The position numbers and the translations under genes are program-made. A stretch of 64,000 nt of DNA from Sphaerulina vaccinii (Eukaryota; Ascomycota; Dothideomycetes; Mycosphaerellales; Mycosphaerellaceae). Below are positions 12,601-24,832 of this stretch, in pieces; position 1 is the stretch's first letter; every line of letters begins with the position of its first letter. The notes below the pieces were generated by a model. It saw only the letters and a list, made by a program, of their open reading frames with translations. It was not told the origin of the DNA and did no database searches. The DNA lies in the NCBI GenBank assembly GCA_022570795.1, contig JAKUDP010000017.1:372001-436000 (forward strand). The letters are read 5' to 3'.

Positions 12601-14908
12601 CACACTCTCGCCTGGACCGAGCACCGATGCCAGCAGCCGTAGTCGACAGGCTTTTAGTCCTGTGACCGATGGTAGCACGAAAAGTGGCAAAGGAAGAGCG
12701 ATTGATGCATATATCAGCAGCGTGGAAGAAGCTCGTCTCACAGCTCGTGAAGAGCGGGCTTCTTCAAGGGCTCAAAGCAGACATCGCAACCAAAGCCGTA
12801 AACGTGGCGAGAGCCGATCTGGTCAGACCAGCAGTCGGATGCGGGAGCGATCAGAAGGACGAGGACGAAACGATGTTCGTTACATCAAACCTGCCAAGCG
12901 TTCGCCTTCATCACCAGTGCCAATGTCGCCAGAAGAAATTGCTCAAGCGAGTGGTGGTGCACAACAAACGGAGCCTGAACCCGCTACGACAGACGACGAG
13001 AACTTCTACAAGATGAACATTACGTCTCCAACCGACTCGCATCGTAGTGGAAGAACGAATCGAAGATCGGCGGAGAAGGCAGAAGGACGCGCAGCAGAGA
13101 AATCAGCATTGATTGGAGGACTCGCGCCTTTGCAAATCGGTGGTGACAGAGGAAGAAGCCAGAATCGCGAGATCGAGCCTCCACTCCGTTCGCCATCTTT
13201 GCCCACGCTATCTTCCAAGCGCTTCGGTGAGACTGATGACGATGATGCGCAAAGTGAAGCTCGAGGCTTTCGCATGCGAGCTCGCAGCATCAGTCGCCAG
13301 CCTGGTGAAGATCTACAATCTCGTAGACAAGCAAGTCGTGCTCGTCCGGAGCGTTCAAGCAGCCGGAGACCAAGTGCTCAGGGCGAACAGATCATCGTCA
13401 ATGCATCTGAGATGTCTGGTTCGAGTACTCAAGCGGGAGGTGTGCCACTCAATGCATCAGAATCGTCAGCATCCGTGGCTGGACAGCCTCGTGCGCGAAC
13501 AATGACTAGAAAGCAAATCGCAGCACAAGAGCTAGAGGCAAGGAGACGCTCGTTGGCAAGAAGGCCGTCTGCACCATCAATCCCTATGCCTGGAGATCTC
13601 CTGGCTGCAGGTCGCCCACCAATGCCACGATATCACACCGACCTCGGTGAGAGCCCAACTTCATACGAGCCCATGGCAAGGAGCCACACCGTGGATCCTG
13701 ATGCGATGGCGCGTTACAACAACCAAGGAAAGATCACAGGGACATCAACACCATCTGCACCCATCGGCCTTCCAGCGACTCCTCGTGCCATGCGACACCC
13801 ACGTTACATGAGCAGTGATCCTAATGAGCGAGACGGCGAGCCTCCAGTGCCAAGGATTCCTGGCCAATTCAGTGAGCTGTCTTCACTCGGTAGCAGCCTC
13901 AGCCAGGTCACTGGTTCGGCACTCAGCCAAATGTCTTCATCAGATCAGCAGCCATCGCTATTGTCATCCTTGCAACAGTCTACCCTCTCGGAGAGCAGCG
14001 ACTCAATCGGCCCACTTCTGCCTGCCACAGTCTTTGGACAGAAAGGACAAGCTCTGCCTTCCCGCTCTGCCTCGGCGCCTCCTGAGAAGCAAGGACAGGT
14101 CCATCCACTGTACAAGCCAACACTTCCATCGTCAAACCGCCGACTGTCTGGCGGTCGTGGTCACGTTCGGAAGATCTCTCCGCCAGACGTCGGCGTCAGA
14201 CTGGATGAGCAGCCTGCGAGTATCGATGCCGCACTGTACGAGGACGATCAGGTCATCATCATTCCCGAGGCTGACATGGGACCACCGCCCATGCTCGCCG
14301 AGCTACAACATCTCGCTGGACCTCCGCCTCCACCGCCACCGCCAACGATGTATCAGCACCAGCATCAGCGTAGTGGCTCCGGAGTGATCAACATCGCTAT
14401 AGATGAGCAGGGTGGTGACTCTCAAGGTTCATCACTACCAATGCCGAAGGAGCGAGCACAGACAGCGTCGCCATCGCAACACCGCAAGAATGCACCAAGT
14501 GGAAGCTGGATGCGTGGCTTTGGCGATCGCATGCGAAGCAGTTCCAAGTCTCGTGCCAAGTCACCACCTATCGCTGGTCCTGCGCCTTACGAGACCGTAC
14601 TGCCACCAATGCCAGGCTTCACAGGCCATGTTCGTCGTGAAAGCTTCTCACAGCAGCGTGCGCAGAGCCCTTACGAGCAAGCCATGGCAGCACAAAGTCA
14701 AGGACAGATCCCGATCCCACCGCCACCACCCCCTGCGCCAATGCATGGTCATGACAGCAAACTCAATGAGACTACTATCCCACCATTCACGCTGCCCTCT
14801 CGCAGTCAGAGCTCGACAGGCTATCGCAATCCGAAGGAGATCAGAGCCAACATGCCACCGGAGACACTTCAGCAAGGTGTCTATCACGGTTCTGGAGGCA
14901 TGATATAG
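9608..14908 (+). CDS. Large WD40-repeat protein with Gemin5-like helical region and long Ser/Arg-rich tail
   Basis: Three exons: 9608-10031, 10082-10514 and 10612-14908, giving 1717 residues. Intron 1 is 50 bp (GTATGG, ACTAAT branch, CAG); intron 2 is 97 bp (GTGAGT, GCTAAC branch, TAG). Both joins keep WD-repeat phrases in frame (for example VWDILSGGEVARF, LRVWSVPKAQHG, TRSWDVRTKKV). Residues about 40-420 form the WD40 part. Residues about 530-735 are helical and TPR-like, reminiscent of the Gemin5 C-terminal helical domain (LLEKGDIHPAVAILLGLGEH). From about 735 to the end the chain is disordered and rich in SRS, SRA and proline, with a poly-proline run near 14326. The start at 9608 (MSSGQVSRQ) is preferred over an in-frame upstream codon. 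It may be a scaffold in RNP or mRNA biology; that is inference. Confidence 0.85.
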
Positions 14909-16438
14909 AGACCCTCACCCTCCATTGTTACTACCATCACTAGACTTTGCATCACCTTATCCACTTATGGACCATGAGAAAGCAAAGAGCCACTTCACTC
15001 TTACACTTACGACCATTAACGACATCATACCCAACATTCGACGACAACATACCAACTCATCATACACACATACATACCATACCATACCTGGGCAAAAGAC
15101 TGAACAAACATATTGGGCATTAAAGGACATAATTTTGAGAGACTCGTCCCTCAGTTCGAGTATCTAGCATCTGTTTCTATCATTCTTGCACTAGCGATGG
15201 AGTTCTTCGCATATCAGCGTGTCTGTTCTATTCTTGTGCTTTCTACTTCATGACTATCATTGTACAGCAGCAACATATTTGTTGAAGTCGTTTTAGCGAG
15301 CAAGCCTGTTTGTTTCGATCAATCCTGCATGTTAGCAGGGAATGAAGAAGGGAAGAACTTTCGGCAAAGGTATCGCCTCACGGCACGAAATGGGACAACA
15401 AGAGAGGTTGGGCTACAACACTATCAGAAGGCAGACACGTCACGGCCGAGATTATTACGAAACTACTTATCAGTACTACCATTCGTGGAGATATCTGTAT
15501 AGCTTGTATGGAAAGAAGTTGTCGAAACTAGGATTGTATCAGGTTTCTCCATATCGCAATTTCTGCTGTGTCACAGCCAGGATCAGATATATGGTGGTAA
15601 GGTCTCAAGATCGTGACGGAGAAGTGAGCTATTCTCGTAATCACATTGTCTTCATCGTTCGTTGGGTCTCATCGCTCACGAGAAGGTACAGTAGTGTCAA
15701 TCTGAGAGCTTTTCGGTACCATAGAGGAAACCTCGTCCTGTTCTAGTACTACTCTGTACCTGCATATTAAGCTCAATGAGGAGGATCGAACACCTTGTAA
15801 CTTGATGCATGTGCATTGCATGCGGTTGGGCAACATCAAATTCATCTTGAAACCGAGAATACCGCCAACCAAAAGATCATGGGGCTTGATTGTCTCCACT
15901 CACACTGTTCGTGCTCGAAACCCGACAGAGTGGCTCGGCGTGGTAGATACTCTGTTTTGCATATTCGCAAGTCCTCTGCGGAAGACGTCCCGTATGGTAT
16001 GACAAGCGATCATGTTGGCGAGAAGGATCGTGTGATGGCTTGAAAGACTTGTTCGGTACCGCAAAGCGAAAGATACCGTCTCGCTGCCGATGGGTGGATG
16101 TCCTTGTGAGAATCGACGTCGACTTGAGAGTAGAGAATCGACGTCGACTTGAGAGTTGACACTGCAAGAATATCGATCTTTTCAAAATACTGCTAATTCA
16201 GTAGCTCCGAGCTGACCTTTGCATTGTTACATCGACCGAGATGCAACTCCTCAGACATTCTGAAGTCTGCATGAGCAATCGTATGAAGTGTCTTTAATCT
16301 TGATACATGCAACTCACCGTCGTCCCAGTGGTTTATGCAAGTAACCCTAAGCTGCAAAACTCTCCTAAATGGACATCAGCTGCTGAGCAACTCTTCGTAG
16401 ACCCACAATCAAGTCAGTGTCCCGGATCTGAGCTGTGA
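14909..16438. other. Intergenic, 3' flanks of two convergent genes
   Basis: The WD40 gene ends at 14908 and the minus-strand esterase-like gene ends at 16439, so this 1.5 kb should hold both 3' UTRs. A 134-codon Tyr-rich frame at 15342-15746 has no recognisable family. A perfect-to-near-perfect 25 bp tandem duplication lies at 16108-16157. Confidence 0.5.
16108..16157. repeat. 25 bp tandem duplication (two copies)
   Basis: Two adjacent 25 bp units beginning GAGAATCGACGTCGACTTG, at 16108-16132 and 16133-16157, differ only in the last base. Each unit holds the palindrome CGACGTCG. It is non-coding and looks like a recent slippage duplication. Confidence 0.85.
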
Positions 16439-17281
16439 TCAGGCAGCAACACCACTAGCAAGCAACTCACTCAAAGTCTCATTCCTAACAGTCCACTCCC
16501 CAACCAAATCTCCATACTTCTCATTCAACAAATCGTTCACCAACCTCCCAAACACAACTCCTCCCAAAGCATTCAAATGCGTAGTATCCCCCTGCCTCGT
16601 AGCATTGAAAAGATTATACCTCCAACTCGCCTCAGGACCAATAGCATTACAATAGTCCTCACTCGCAAGGTTCAAGTCGATATACATACTACCCTTAGCC
16701 TCAGCTACAATAATCGTAGCGTTTCGCTCATTCGCAAGACTCTGTACCACTCGTGGAGGATCTCCACTGTCAAAGACTCTTGTAGTCAAAGAAGTTATCG
16801 AATTTTGGCGAACCACCTGCTTTAACGACTTCATCGACAAAGACCCCTAGGTTATCTGTGAACTGGTCTAAGGAGATATTGGCAGCAGGTTTCTGATCAT
16901 TGTGGCCGAATTGGATCGTTACGAAGACTTGACTTGTGTTGGCGTGAGATTTGATCTGTGAGAGAACTGCCGACCAATCTCCGCCGGCGCGAAATGAGAC
17001 TGTTGTTGCTCCTGTGCACAGAAGTGGATCAATGTTGTGGATAGGAACATGAATGTGCGTGGCGTGGGCTGACCTGAATGTCCGAAGTTGATGCCAGCAG
17101 CTGGAAAGGCGAGTGTGTTTTCGAGAAACCCATCTCCCCATCCGCCGGCAACAGCAGTCGTAGAGTCACCTGCGAGAAGGAAGAGAGGTGGTTTATCGTC
17201 TTGACGTGCCGACCATGGAGAGGCATAGACGCCCAGAAATGGTAGCATTTGAGCAATGCGAAGAATGAAAACCATGGTCAT
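16439..17281 (-). pseudogene. Rhamnogalacturonan-acetylesterase-like SGNH hydrolase with an apparent 1-base frameshift
   Basis: The family is clear. After a signal peptide come block I with the nucleophile Ser (LLAGDSTT, near residue 38), the oxyanion block with Asn (VTIQFGHND), and the C-terminal Asp-His block (GDTTHLNALGG). These are landmarks of CE12-type enzymes that deacetylate pectin rhamnogalacturonan outside the cell. One intron removes phase cleanly between FGHSG and ATTVSFR (donor near 17071 and acceptor near 17012 on the minus strand). After DEVVKAGGSP the frame shifts: the expected ITSLTTRVFD continues in another frame, and the current frame hits TGA at 16770-16772. No intron of credible size bridges this; one extra base around 16795-16812 explains it. 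Read as is, the product loses the catalytic Asp-His. It is either a young pseudogene or a sequence error. Confidence 0.75.
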
Positions 17282-17645
17282 ATGGCTTAGTCAAGTGGAC
17301 GATCTATTCTTCATCAGCTCCTGTATGTTGTCCTTCTCTTATACACCACAATCCGTATGCTACCTGCTGAAGCATGACCTACTCTTGCCAAGACATCTCC
17401 TCTTCTGCCATCGGTGCAATGCAGTCCGCGAATTGTTCTTTCCACCAATTGCAACATGCTCGAGTAGATGACTGGGCATACTCGTCGTTACCGTAGAATC
17501 GCAGCCAAGCGCGATTGCACAGCGCTCTGGAGTAGTCATCGGAAGTGTTCTTGGGAGTCAGCACAGTCCTCAGGCATACCTCAGAGTCAAGCCAGCTTCT
17601 ATTGCAGCCTTTATGTACACAAATGCATCCTAGAGGGCAACAGTA
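17282..17645. other. Short intergenic region
   Basis: This 364 bp gap lies between the start of the esterase-like gene and the 3' end of WDR48, both on the minus strand. It should hold the WDR48 3' UTR and the esterase promoter. Nothing else was seen. Confidence 0.5.
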
Positions 17646-20600
17646 CTACGTGGCCACACTCGTAGACCTTTGCTCTGTAGCTTCGCCTTCATTTGTGGCT
17701 GCAGCAGTAGCTTGCGGTGCAGCAGTCTGTGGCGCATGCAGTATAGCTTTCTTGCCGTTCGCCTTGTAGTACAGCACCACATCTCCGCCTCCGCGCCACA
17801 GATGTGAGCGAATGGTGGCGAGAGTCATGGTTATCGGGATGATCTGTATTTGTCGTTAGCATCGCCACTGTCATCGAATTCGTTCCAGCCATAACTCACC
17901 TGATTCTGACACCACAGTTCCAAGTACTCCTCAGGCTTCAAGTTCGTCGCCTCTCTCTCAGAAGCGGGTTCGATTCTCTCAGCCACATATGCCAAGATCT
18001 TCTTCGTCCGCAACATACGATTGGCATTGAGTCGATTATTCCCGTCTGAGGCAATGCTCGGTAGACTTCCTTGCCAAGGTTCCAAGATGAATGATATCTT
18101 GACCACATCCTTCACAGGAATCTGATTTCTGAGCAAAACATCTCCCAGCCACATTGGCGCAGTTTTCTCGACGCTTTCAATGTGTGTTGCGAGGGTACCA
18201 ACCTTACCCTCAAACAGGTCTGTCACGCCTCCGGCTTCAGGTCGATCTTCCTGGATGAGGATCGTGGTATTGGGTGGTGGTCGAAGGAAAGGTGTCTCTG
18301 ATAAGTCGCTAGGCTTGATGGCAGGTGGCAGCTCAATGGAGGAGCGGGCTACCGGCATACCGTTCTCGTGAGCTTGTTGAGCTTGCATCTGTTGTTGGAG
18401 TGAGTCCTCGTAAGCGAAGCGGATCTTCTGGACAGTGCCGAGGAAGGTGTCGTCTATCACCCGAGAGTTGCTCGTCTTGCTTGAACGAGAGTCGCTCTCC
18501 ACCTCTTCTTTCTCTTCCACTGGCGTTGGCTTATCTTTATCGTTCGTCTGGACCCTTCCAATCTTCTTCATACCACTGAATGCGCCAGACATGCCCATGC
18601 TGAACTTCTTGCCGAAGAGACCTTTGCCAGGAGTGGCTCCGGCCTCTTTTGATGGCTCATCGCCAGAAGGAGTCGCAGGATCTAGCACAGCGCCAGGTGT
18701 GGTTGCAGGCTGCGATGCGCCACCCGGTGTAGCTACGTCCGCAGTCGCATTCCTGGAAGTGGAGAAGTAATCCGTACTGCGTTCGCCGGATGTTCGCTGC
18801 GATTGTGAGGATGAGTGTTGTTCGAGAGGCGCACCCTCCTCTGCAGTCGCTGGAAGCTGGGACGTTGTCTTTGCAAGCACTGGCGAGTTCATCGTGCCTG
18901 GAGTGGCAAGTCCGATGTTGAAGCCAGGAGTCGTGATCAACTTGCTACCGTTGACACCAGGTCGTAAAGTAGAAGCAGACTGTGCTCCATTTGCATCGGG
19001 ATGCCAGCCATTGGTCGGAGACTGAGGAAGCTCGATGCTTGTGGGTGCACCATCACGCTGCATTCGCTGCTGCTCCTTGACGTTCAGCAGCTGGGATCGA
19101 AAAACTTGATCACGACGGATTTCTTCTTCGACCAGGTTGTTGAAGAGATATCGCAGAACCCACTTGCCGAGATTGATGCGCTGGTCTTCGCGGTACTCAA
19201 CACCTTCATCTAGTTCCAGCTCATCGGCGTACATCTCTGCATCGAAGCACGTATTCTCTTCGAGGACCACTGCAACACTTCCAGTCCGCACATCGACAGT
19301 GCACCAGTTTGCGACTGTCGCGTTAGTAGTCACTTCGTCTTTGACGTCTTCCAGATGTCGTTTGCCGAATGACCGTATAGGCACGCACTTCAACAGATCC
19401 CACATCACGACCTCTCCAGCAGTGTCTAAAGTTAGCACTCTCTTCCTATCGTTGAGCATGACGTGCTTGATCAATCCATTCTGGCCCTCGATTGATAGCT
19501 CTGGCTGAGCACGGACTGGCTGCAGAACTATACTCTCTGATGCCGCCGCATCCAGTGTGCCTCTTCTTTGACTCGGCGAGTGCGACTCGTCCGGTGCCTG
19601 AATCGGCGTAGGGAAGTATGCTGTATTGCTCAGTCGGAGAGCATGCTTGAGCGGAATCCTTCGTTTCGACATCGATGGCCGATGTGATATCACAGGTGCC
19701 TGTTGTTCTCTGGCTGTAGGTGGGCTCGGGTACCTCGATTTCGACATGGTAGCAGAACTAAGTCTGTGAGTATGGAAATTCTCGGGCACTTCGATCTCGG
19801 CATGGTCTGTGTTGATGTCTCGCCACCTATTGATGCTCGGTCTGCTGGTTGCCGTCCATAGGTGGTCTCCCGCGTTGATGACTTTGTGTACTCCCTCGTG
19901 CTCCTGGAACAGTGCAACAGACAGTCCCTCATCTAGCTCGATCTTGTCTCGTGTGTCGGTCTTTGCCACCAATCCGTTCTTATCACTCGAATAGAATACT
20001 GAAAGATCTGGATCTGAGGAGAAAAGCGACCATACGCTGGCATCGTGCATAGTCAGGGTGAACATGCATCGTCCAGCTATGGTGCTCCAGACCTTGACTG
20101 TGCGATCACTGCTCGCGGTCATGATAGTGGTACCATCCTCACTGACGAGAATGTCTCGAATGTTGTCCGTATGTCCCACCAGCTTTGTAACACGCTTGCC
20201 TGTCCTGCAATCCCACACCCGTACTGTGCTTTCAGGACCACCACTTGCCAGTAGCGAGTTCGTCGCAGCCAGCGCGTAAACACTGCCTTTCTCTTTGCTG
20301 AGCAAGCTGCTGACTTCATCCTCTGCCACGTTGATCTTAAGCTTCTCACCACCACCATTCAGATCCCAAACATTGATGTACCGATCTAGGCCGCCACTAG
20401 CTACCCAGTCGCAAGTGGAATATGGCACAGCTAGCGTCTTGACGTAGTCGCTGTGCAAGCCTATCGTCTGTGGAGGCACCACATCTTGTGCAGCCGGCCG
20501 CCATACTTTGACAGTGGTGTCTGAGGAGGCAGATACCAGCGCCTGATTCGATTGTGCTAGGGCAATGTCATTGATCCAATGCGTATGTGCCTGGACCTGC

Positions 20601-20956
20601 TGTCGGAATGTCGTCGGTTCAGATGTTGGTAGCTTCGCATCGTACTCGGGCGGCGTGGTATTGCTCAGATCGAGGTTGAGGTCCCAGGCGCATATGACAC
20701 CGTCTCGGCCTCCAGAGTATCTGAACACAACTTAGCTTTACCCAGTGCCTCATATATTGCTGGCATATAGCTGCTGACATACAAAAGAGAGTTGCTGCTA
20801 TCTACAGCCAGACCATTGACTCCTAGTCTATGTCCTCCAGCTGAGTTGGCGAGTGGTAGGACTGATCACAGCTGTGTTAATCGCGATGGCCATCTCGCCC
20901 ACAGACATAACGGGAGACATACCATAGCTGATCCTCTGCCTCGCCTTGCGGGCCAT
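17646..20956 (-). CDS. WDR48/UAF1 homologue, WD40 activator of ubiquitin proteases (bun107-like)
   Basis: Four exons on the minus strand: 20923-20956, 20783-20861, 17900-20720 and 17646-17843, giving 1043 residues. Introns of 61, 62 and 56 bp have good signals (GTATGT/ATCAG; GTATGT/TTCAG; GTGAGT/GCTAAC/ACAG). The joined N-terminus, MARKARQRISYVLPLANS then GGHRLGVNGLAVD and YSGGRDGVICAWDL, is the family signature, and seven or so WD repeats fill the first ~330 residues. The tail (LELWCQNQ joined to IIPITMTLATIRSHLWRGGG) is the WDR48 C-terminal DUF3337 domain. In animals UAF1 binds and activates USP1, USP12 and USP46; fission yeast Bun107 does the same for Ubp9. The middle (residues about 560-760) is a long TPG/S-rich disordered insert. 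The identification is very secure. Confidence 0.95.
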
Positions 20957-23900
20957 ATGGGTGATATGGCCGCACACTCTCAATCGGCTTCACCAATGCC
21001 CCACCGTGCACGTATTGCAAGCTTGGATATGCTGTGCTTCCAGGCGCGCACGCACTGCCGAGCTGTTCAACTTTCCTGCTCTTTCTAGCTGCCGGGCGTG
21101 TCCAGTGTCAATGCATGGGTGTACATGGGTGTACTTTCAGATAGTGCATGGGTGTACTAGTGAATATCTTCATTATTCAAGACCACGCGGCATAGATTAC
21201 CTTAGCTGTTCAAGATCGCTTAGTTCTAAGCCGCACTCCTCGTGGTAGTGAATTGCTCCGTCCGTGCCGCCACCTCCACACGGGATGACGACGATGTTGT
21301 CCCAAACCCCTGCAGGGACAACTTCTACAGAAACAACTTCGGCTTCTTTTGTTCAAAAAGACTCGACTGAACTGCCATCGGATACTGGACAAGATTAATA
21401 TGCAGAATATGAATGGAAGTGATGACGGACAGTCTTAGGTATATTCGCGACTTCATCACAAGCCTTCACAGCTCACGCCAAGCAACTCGCTGTCCATATA
21501 TCAGCAGCATGGTGTCGTTCACTAGGGAAGGCTGGGAAGATTGAGATTATGTATTGTCAAGAGTTGGCATGCATACAATCAACGCAGTTTTGTTGATACC
21601 TACACAAGTGCTCCCTCCAATGGAGCACGCGACCTATTACTGAGCTTCACGGTCAGTACAAATTGTAAAACTGTACGCTTCTATGCAGTCGCGCAGCTAA
21701 CATATGTCGAGTGCGAACAACTTGGTCGATATGCGACTGGTGTTAACTCATGAGCGATGATCTTATATGCTCATTCCAGATCTTATCATATGTCTAAGCC
21801 AGATCTTATTAAGCAACACGAGTCAAGCAGCTCGTGCTTTACGTGGGGGTGCTCATATGGCAGTTGCTACTTAGCTGCATGTGTTGCGCCTCCGAGGGTA
21901 CATGTACCTGACACTTGCGAGTCAGTTGTAGATGCTAGCCTGGCATTAGTGTACGCTTGATAGATACGTAGAGCCGACTTCACATGTAGCTTTAGCAGGA
22001 AATGGTGACCTGTGATGAACATAGGTACTGTCGAAGATTGAGAAAGTTGAAGATTGATGTGAAAAGAGCATTCGTGATGGCTCTGGAAGATGAGTCGGGC
22101 CATGGTTGTTCTTCAGAGTCAATAAACTCGTTGCAATCGCGCACTGCTCGCCTTGCTTTGGGTCGTTGCTCTGCTCGCTCGAAATACGTTGTTGACATCA
22201 ACAATCCATGCTTCCGTCGGCAACGTTCACCTTGTCGCCATCGTCGATGCATAAATCACACATATTGCTCTTCTCGCGAATGTTGCCCAACTTCTTCCCC
22301 TTGCGTGGCTCATCACTGCGATGCGAACTACGCTTTCAATGAAGCGAAAGTCTGTACTCTCTAGTGTGGTCCCGGAAGTACACATGCGAGGAATGTTTCA
22401 GGCGCCTCGAGGGGGCATGCTCCGGTCACGGCTTCGGCTTTCGGAGGCGAATACCAAATGCTAGACGCCGCATATCTGAAAGGTTTGGTTTGGGCTATGA
22501 GCGCCATCGTCGATGACTGATCACCAGGGAGCCAAGACAGTGTGAATGCTTCTTCAGGTGCAAGCAATCTCAACGTCCAGCAGCTGCAGGTCTAGAAGAA
22601 TCCGCAGACTATGCACTCGCGAATCCAGGTGCTTCGAAAGGACAACAAGAATGGATCAGCCACCCATTTCAATCTGGACGCTATCAGTGGAACGCGGTTG
22701 ATGGGCGTGACGTACCACTGCCAATGTCCAGTCAGTCTAAAGCAAAAGCTCCGGTTTAGTTTCCACACTAAGTATGACCAGTGTGCCACTTGCATATATC
22801 TTCCTTTGCTCAAGAGTCTGACCTGTCGACCGAGCATGGCCGACAAGTTCTCTGTTTGTGACGTGACACAATTCGGGATACACCTAGGGATGTGTTATAT
22901 AGGACGGCCTGCAGTCCGTGATGTGTGTCTCTGCGATCCCAAAGGCCTGGTAACTGGGGTCGCTTTACCGTTCGTGCGATGATGCAAGGAGGTACAGCTG
23001 CTGTCCGTCTCCAGTGGGGTCTCCAGTGTTCGAACTCGAAGAGGAAGTTGCAGTGTGCTCGTATCGTTCTTGTCCTTGATTGGACTGTCTTTTCAAGAAA
23101 AGCTCACATATCGGTACTTAGCTAGAGTCTCCCATTGGTAGTGGCCATGGCAGCTTCTGGTATATGGATTTCGAGTTCTAGACTATTTCTTTTCGTCCCG
23201 TCATGCCAGAGTATCGCATGCTTGTGGATGCGACCGAATTGCAGTGCCATCGGGCCTTCATGCATGGTGTCGTGACTTGCGCGTGGACAACAGGTGGAGT
23301 CTCAGAATGTTTGCTCTGGTTGGGTCTTTTCTCGTCCGCAAGTTCTGCCACTTCGGCGTGCCGCGCCTCCAGCGTCTCGGTATGCATTCTGCACCTATCA
23401 GTCACGCGCGCGGCTCGCTAGAATGAACAGCTTGTTCGTATTTCTTTCGAGGACTTGCATTCTGGAAGGGAGAGTATGACAGTACCACAACACGTGAAAT
23501 GTTCGGGAAAGTCAGCCGCGAGCTCGGTATGTTTCTCGGTTAGCACAATCACAAGGTTTATCTTGACCTCACTGCAAGCATGAATGCTGGTAATTGACAG
23601 GCTGTTTTCAGTGGTTGAGTTCCGATTTGAGAGCTAACGGAAAGTCTGGTTGACAGCAATATCGGGTCTCGGTGACAGCATAGCCGGATGGATGGCCGTG
23701 ATTTCTGTGGTTGCTACCAGATTTCGGCGAGGACACGGAACGTGTTCAAAGGTGTGACTGTATAGATATTGGAGCTTTCTTAGGGATGGAAGCTTCGGAC
23801 GTCTGTAGCTGTGACTTCTTGCCCTTTAGCAGCTCATCAAGTCGTCAACAACATCAAAATCGAGGATCGATGTTGTCGAAAGTAAGGCCGCCGCATCCGA

Positions 23901-24832
23901 TGGCGCTAAGGCAGCCAGGAAGAGCATGTCGGGCCGTGGGATGAGGAGGATCGCGGAGAGACGAGAAATGTTGAAAGCCAGGTTTGTGCTTTGCTGAGAT
24001 GAGAACAGACTGCCGGTGGCCCCATTCACACTGAATCTCGACAAAATGTGGAAGAATGTCGTCCAAGCTCAGTGAGAAGGTGGTGTGCGGCAGAGCTTGT
24101 CATATTATGACTTGCAGCAGTAAAATGCTCGTGCCGGTATAATAAGAAATGATGAGATGATGGACTGGCTGCAGGAGGAAGGCATCTTCTACGTGCCGAT
24201 TCGCTTCCACCCCCACGGGATCTTACAGGCACTAGCAAAGAATGTACAGCATCCCCGATCGTCACCTTCGGCCCTCATCTTCTGCTTGTGCGACATGAGG
24301 ATATGCCAGACTAGAGGCGCTGCTCTCGGGTTCCTGCTGCGGCCTCGATCACCATCTCCGACACCCTCTTCCTCTCCCACACTCTCTACATACCGCTAGT
24401 AACGCCTGCAGCTTGCACCGACCTTCTTTCATCTTTTGTATTCTCTCCATCGGGCCGGACTACACCGAGCATTGCCGAAGAGCCCAACTCTCACCTCGAG
24501 CAGGAAGGAGCAAGATTTTGGTAAACTGGCAGCTACGATCGACGACTCGCGAATGCCCAAAGAGCCGTGCACCCTGATCGAACTCCACTAAACCCACCCA
24601 TCCCACCCATCTCTTCACGACGATCCACCCAAGCTCCAACTTTTGTTCGACGTGTGTGAATACACCACCGCCCATCGTGGAGCAGCAAGAGAATCGTCTG
24701 GGTGAAGCTCTGTTACACAGCTTCGCAGAGAGTCCAAACAAGGCGACCATCATCGCCCAGAACAATCCGCCTGGTGAAGTCTGCGCCGCTGCCGGGCCAG
24801 AGCAGCCCAGGCAGGTGCAAGGCGCTGGACGA
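20957..24832. other. 3.9 kb intergenic region between divergent genes
   Basis: Upstream region shared by WDR48 (minus) and the Zn2Cys6 factor (plus). No frame longer than about 125 codons, and none with a recognisable domain. A short direct repeat lies at 21114-21157. Directly before the factor, 24570-24832 is open in the factor's frame but contains no ATG; it may be a 5' leader, or part of a coding exon if an upstream exon exists. Confidence 0.5.
21114..21157. repeat. Three copies of an 11-mer direct repeat
   Basis: CATGGGTGTAC occurs at 21114-21124, 21124-21134 (sharing one base) and 21147-21157, in the upstream region of WDR48. Non-coding; possible protein-binding repeat or slippage product. 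Confidence 0.8.

Noticed and set aside
15342..15746. 134-codon Tyr/Arg-rich frame after the WD40 gene
   Set aside because: It lies in the likely 3' flank, has no landmarks and no promoter signal.
17940..17985. GGTTCGATTC, a tRNA T-loop-like string
   Set aside because: It lies inside the WDR48 coding exon and has no accompanying acceptor, D or anticodon arms.
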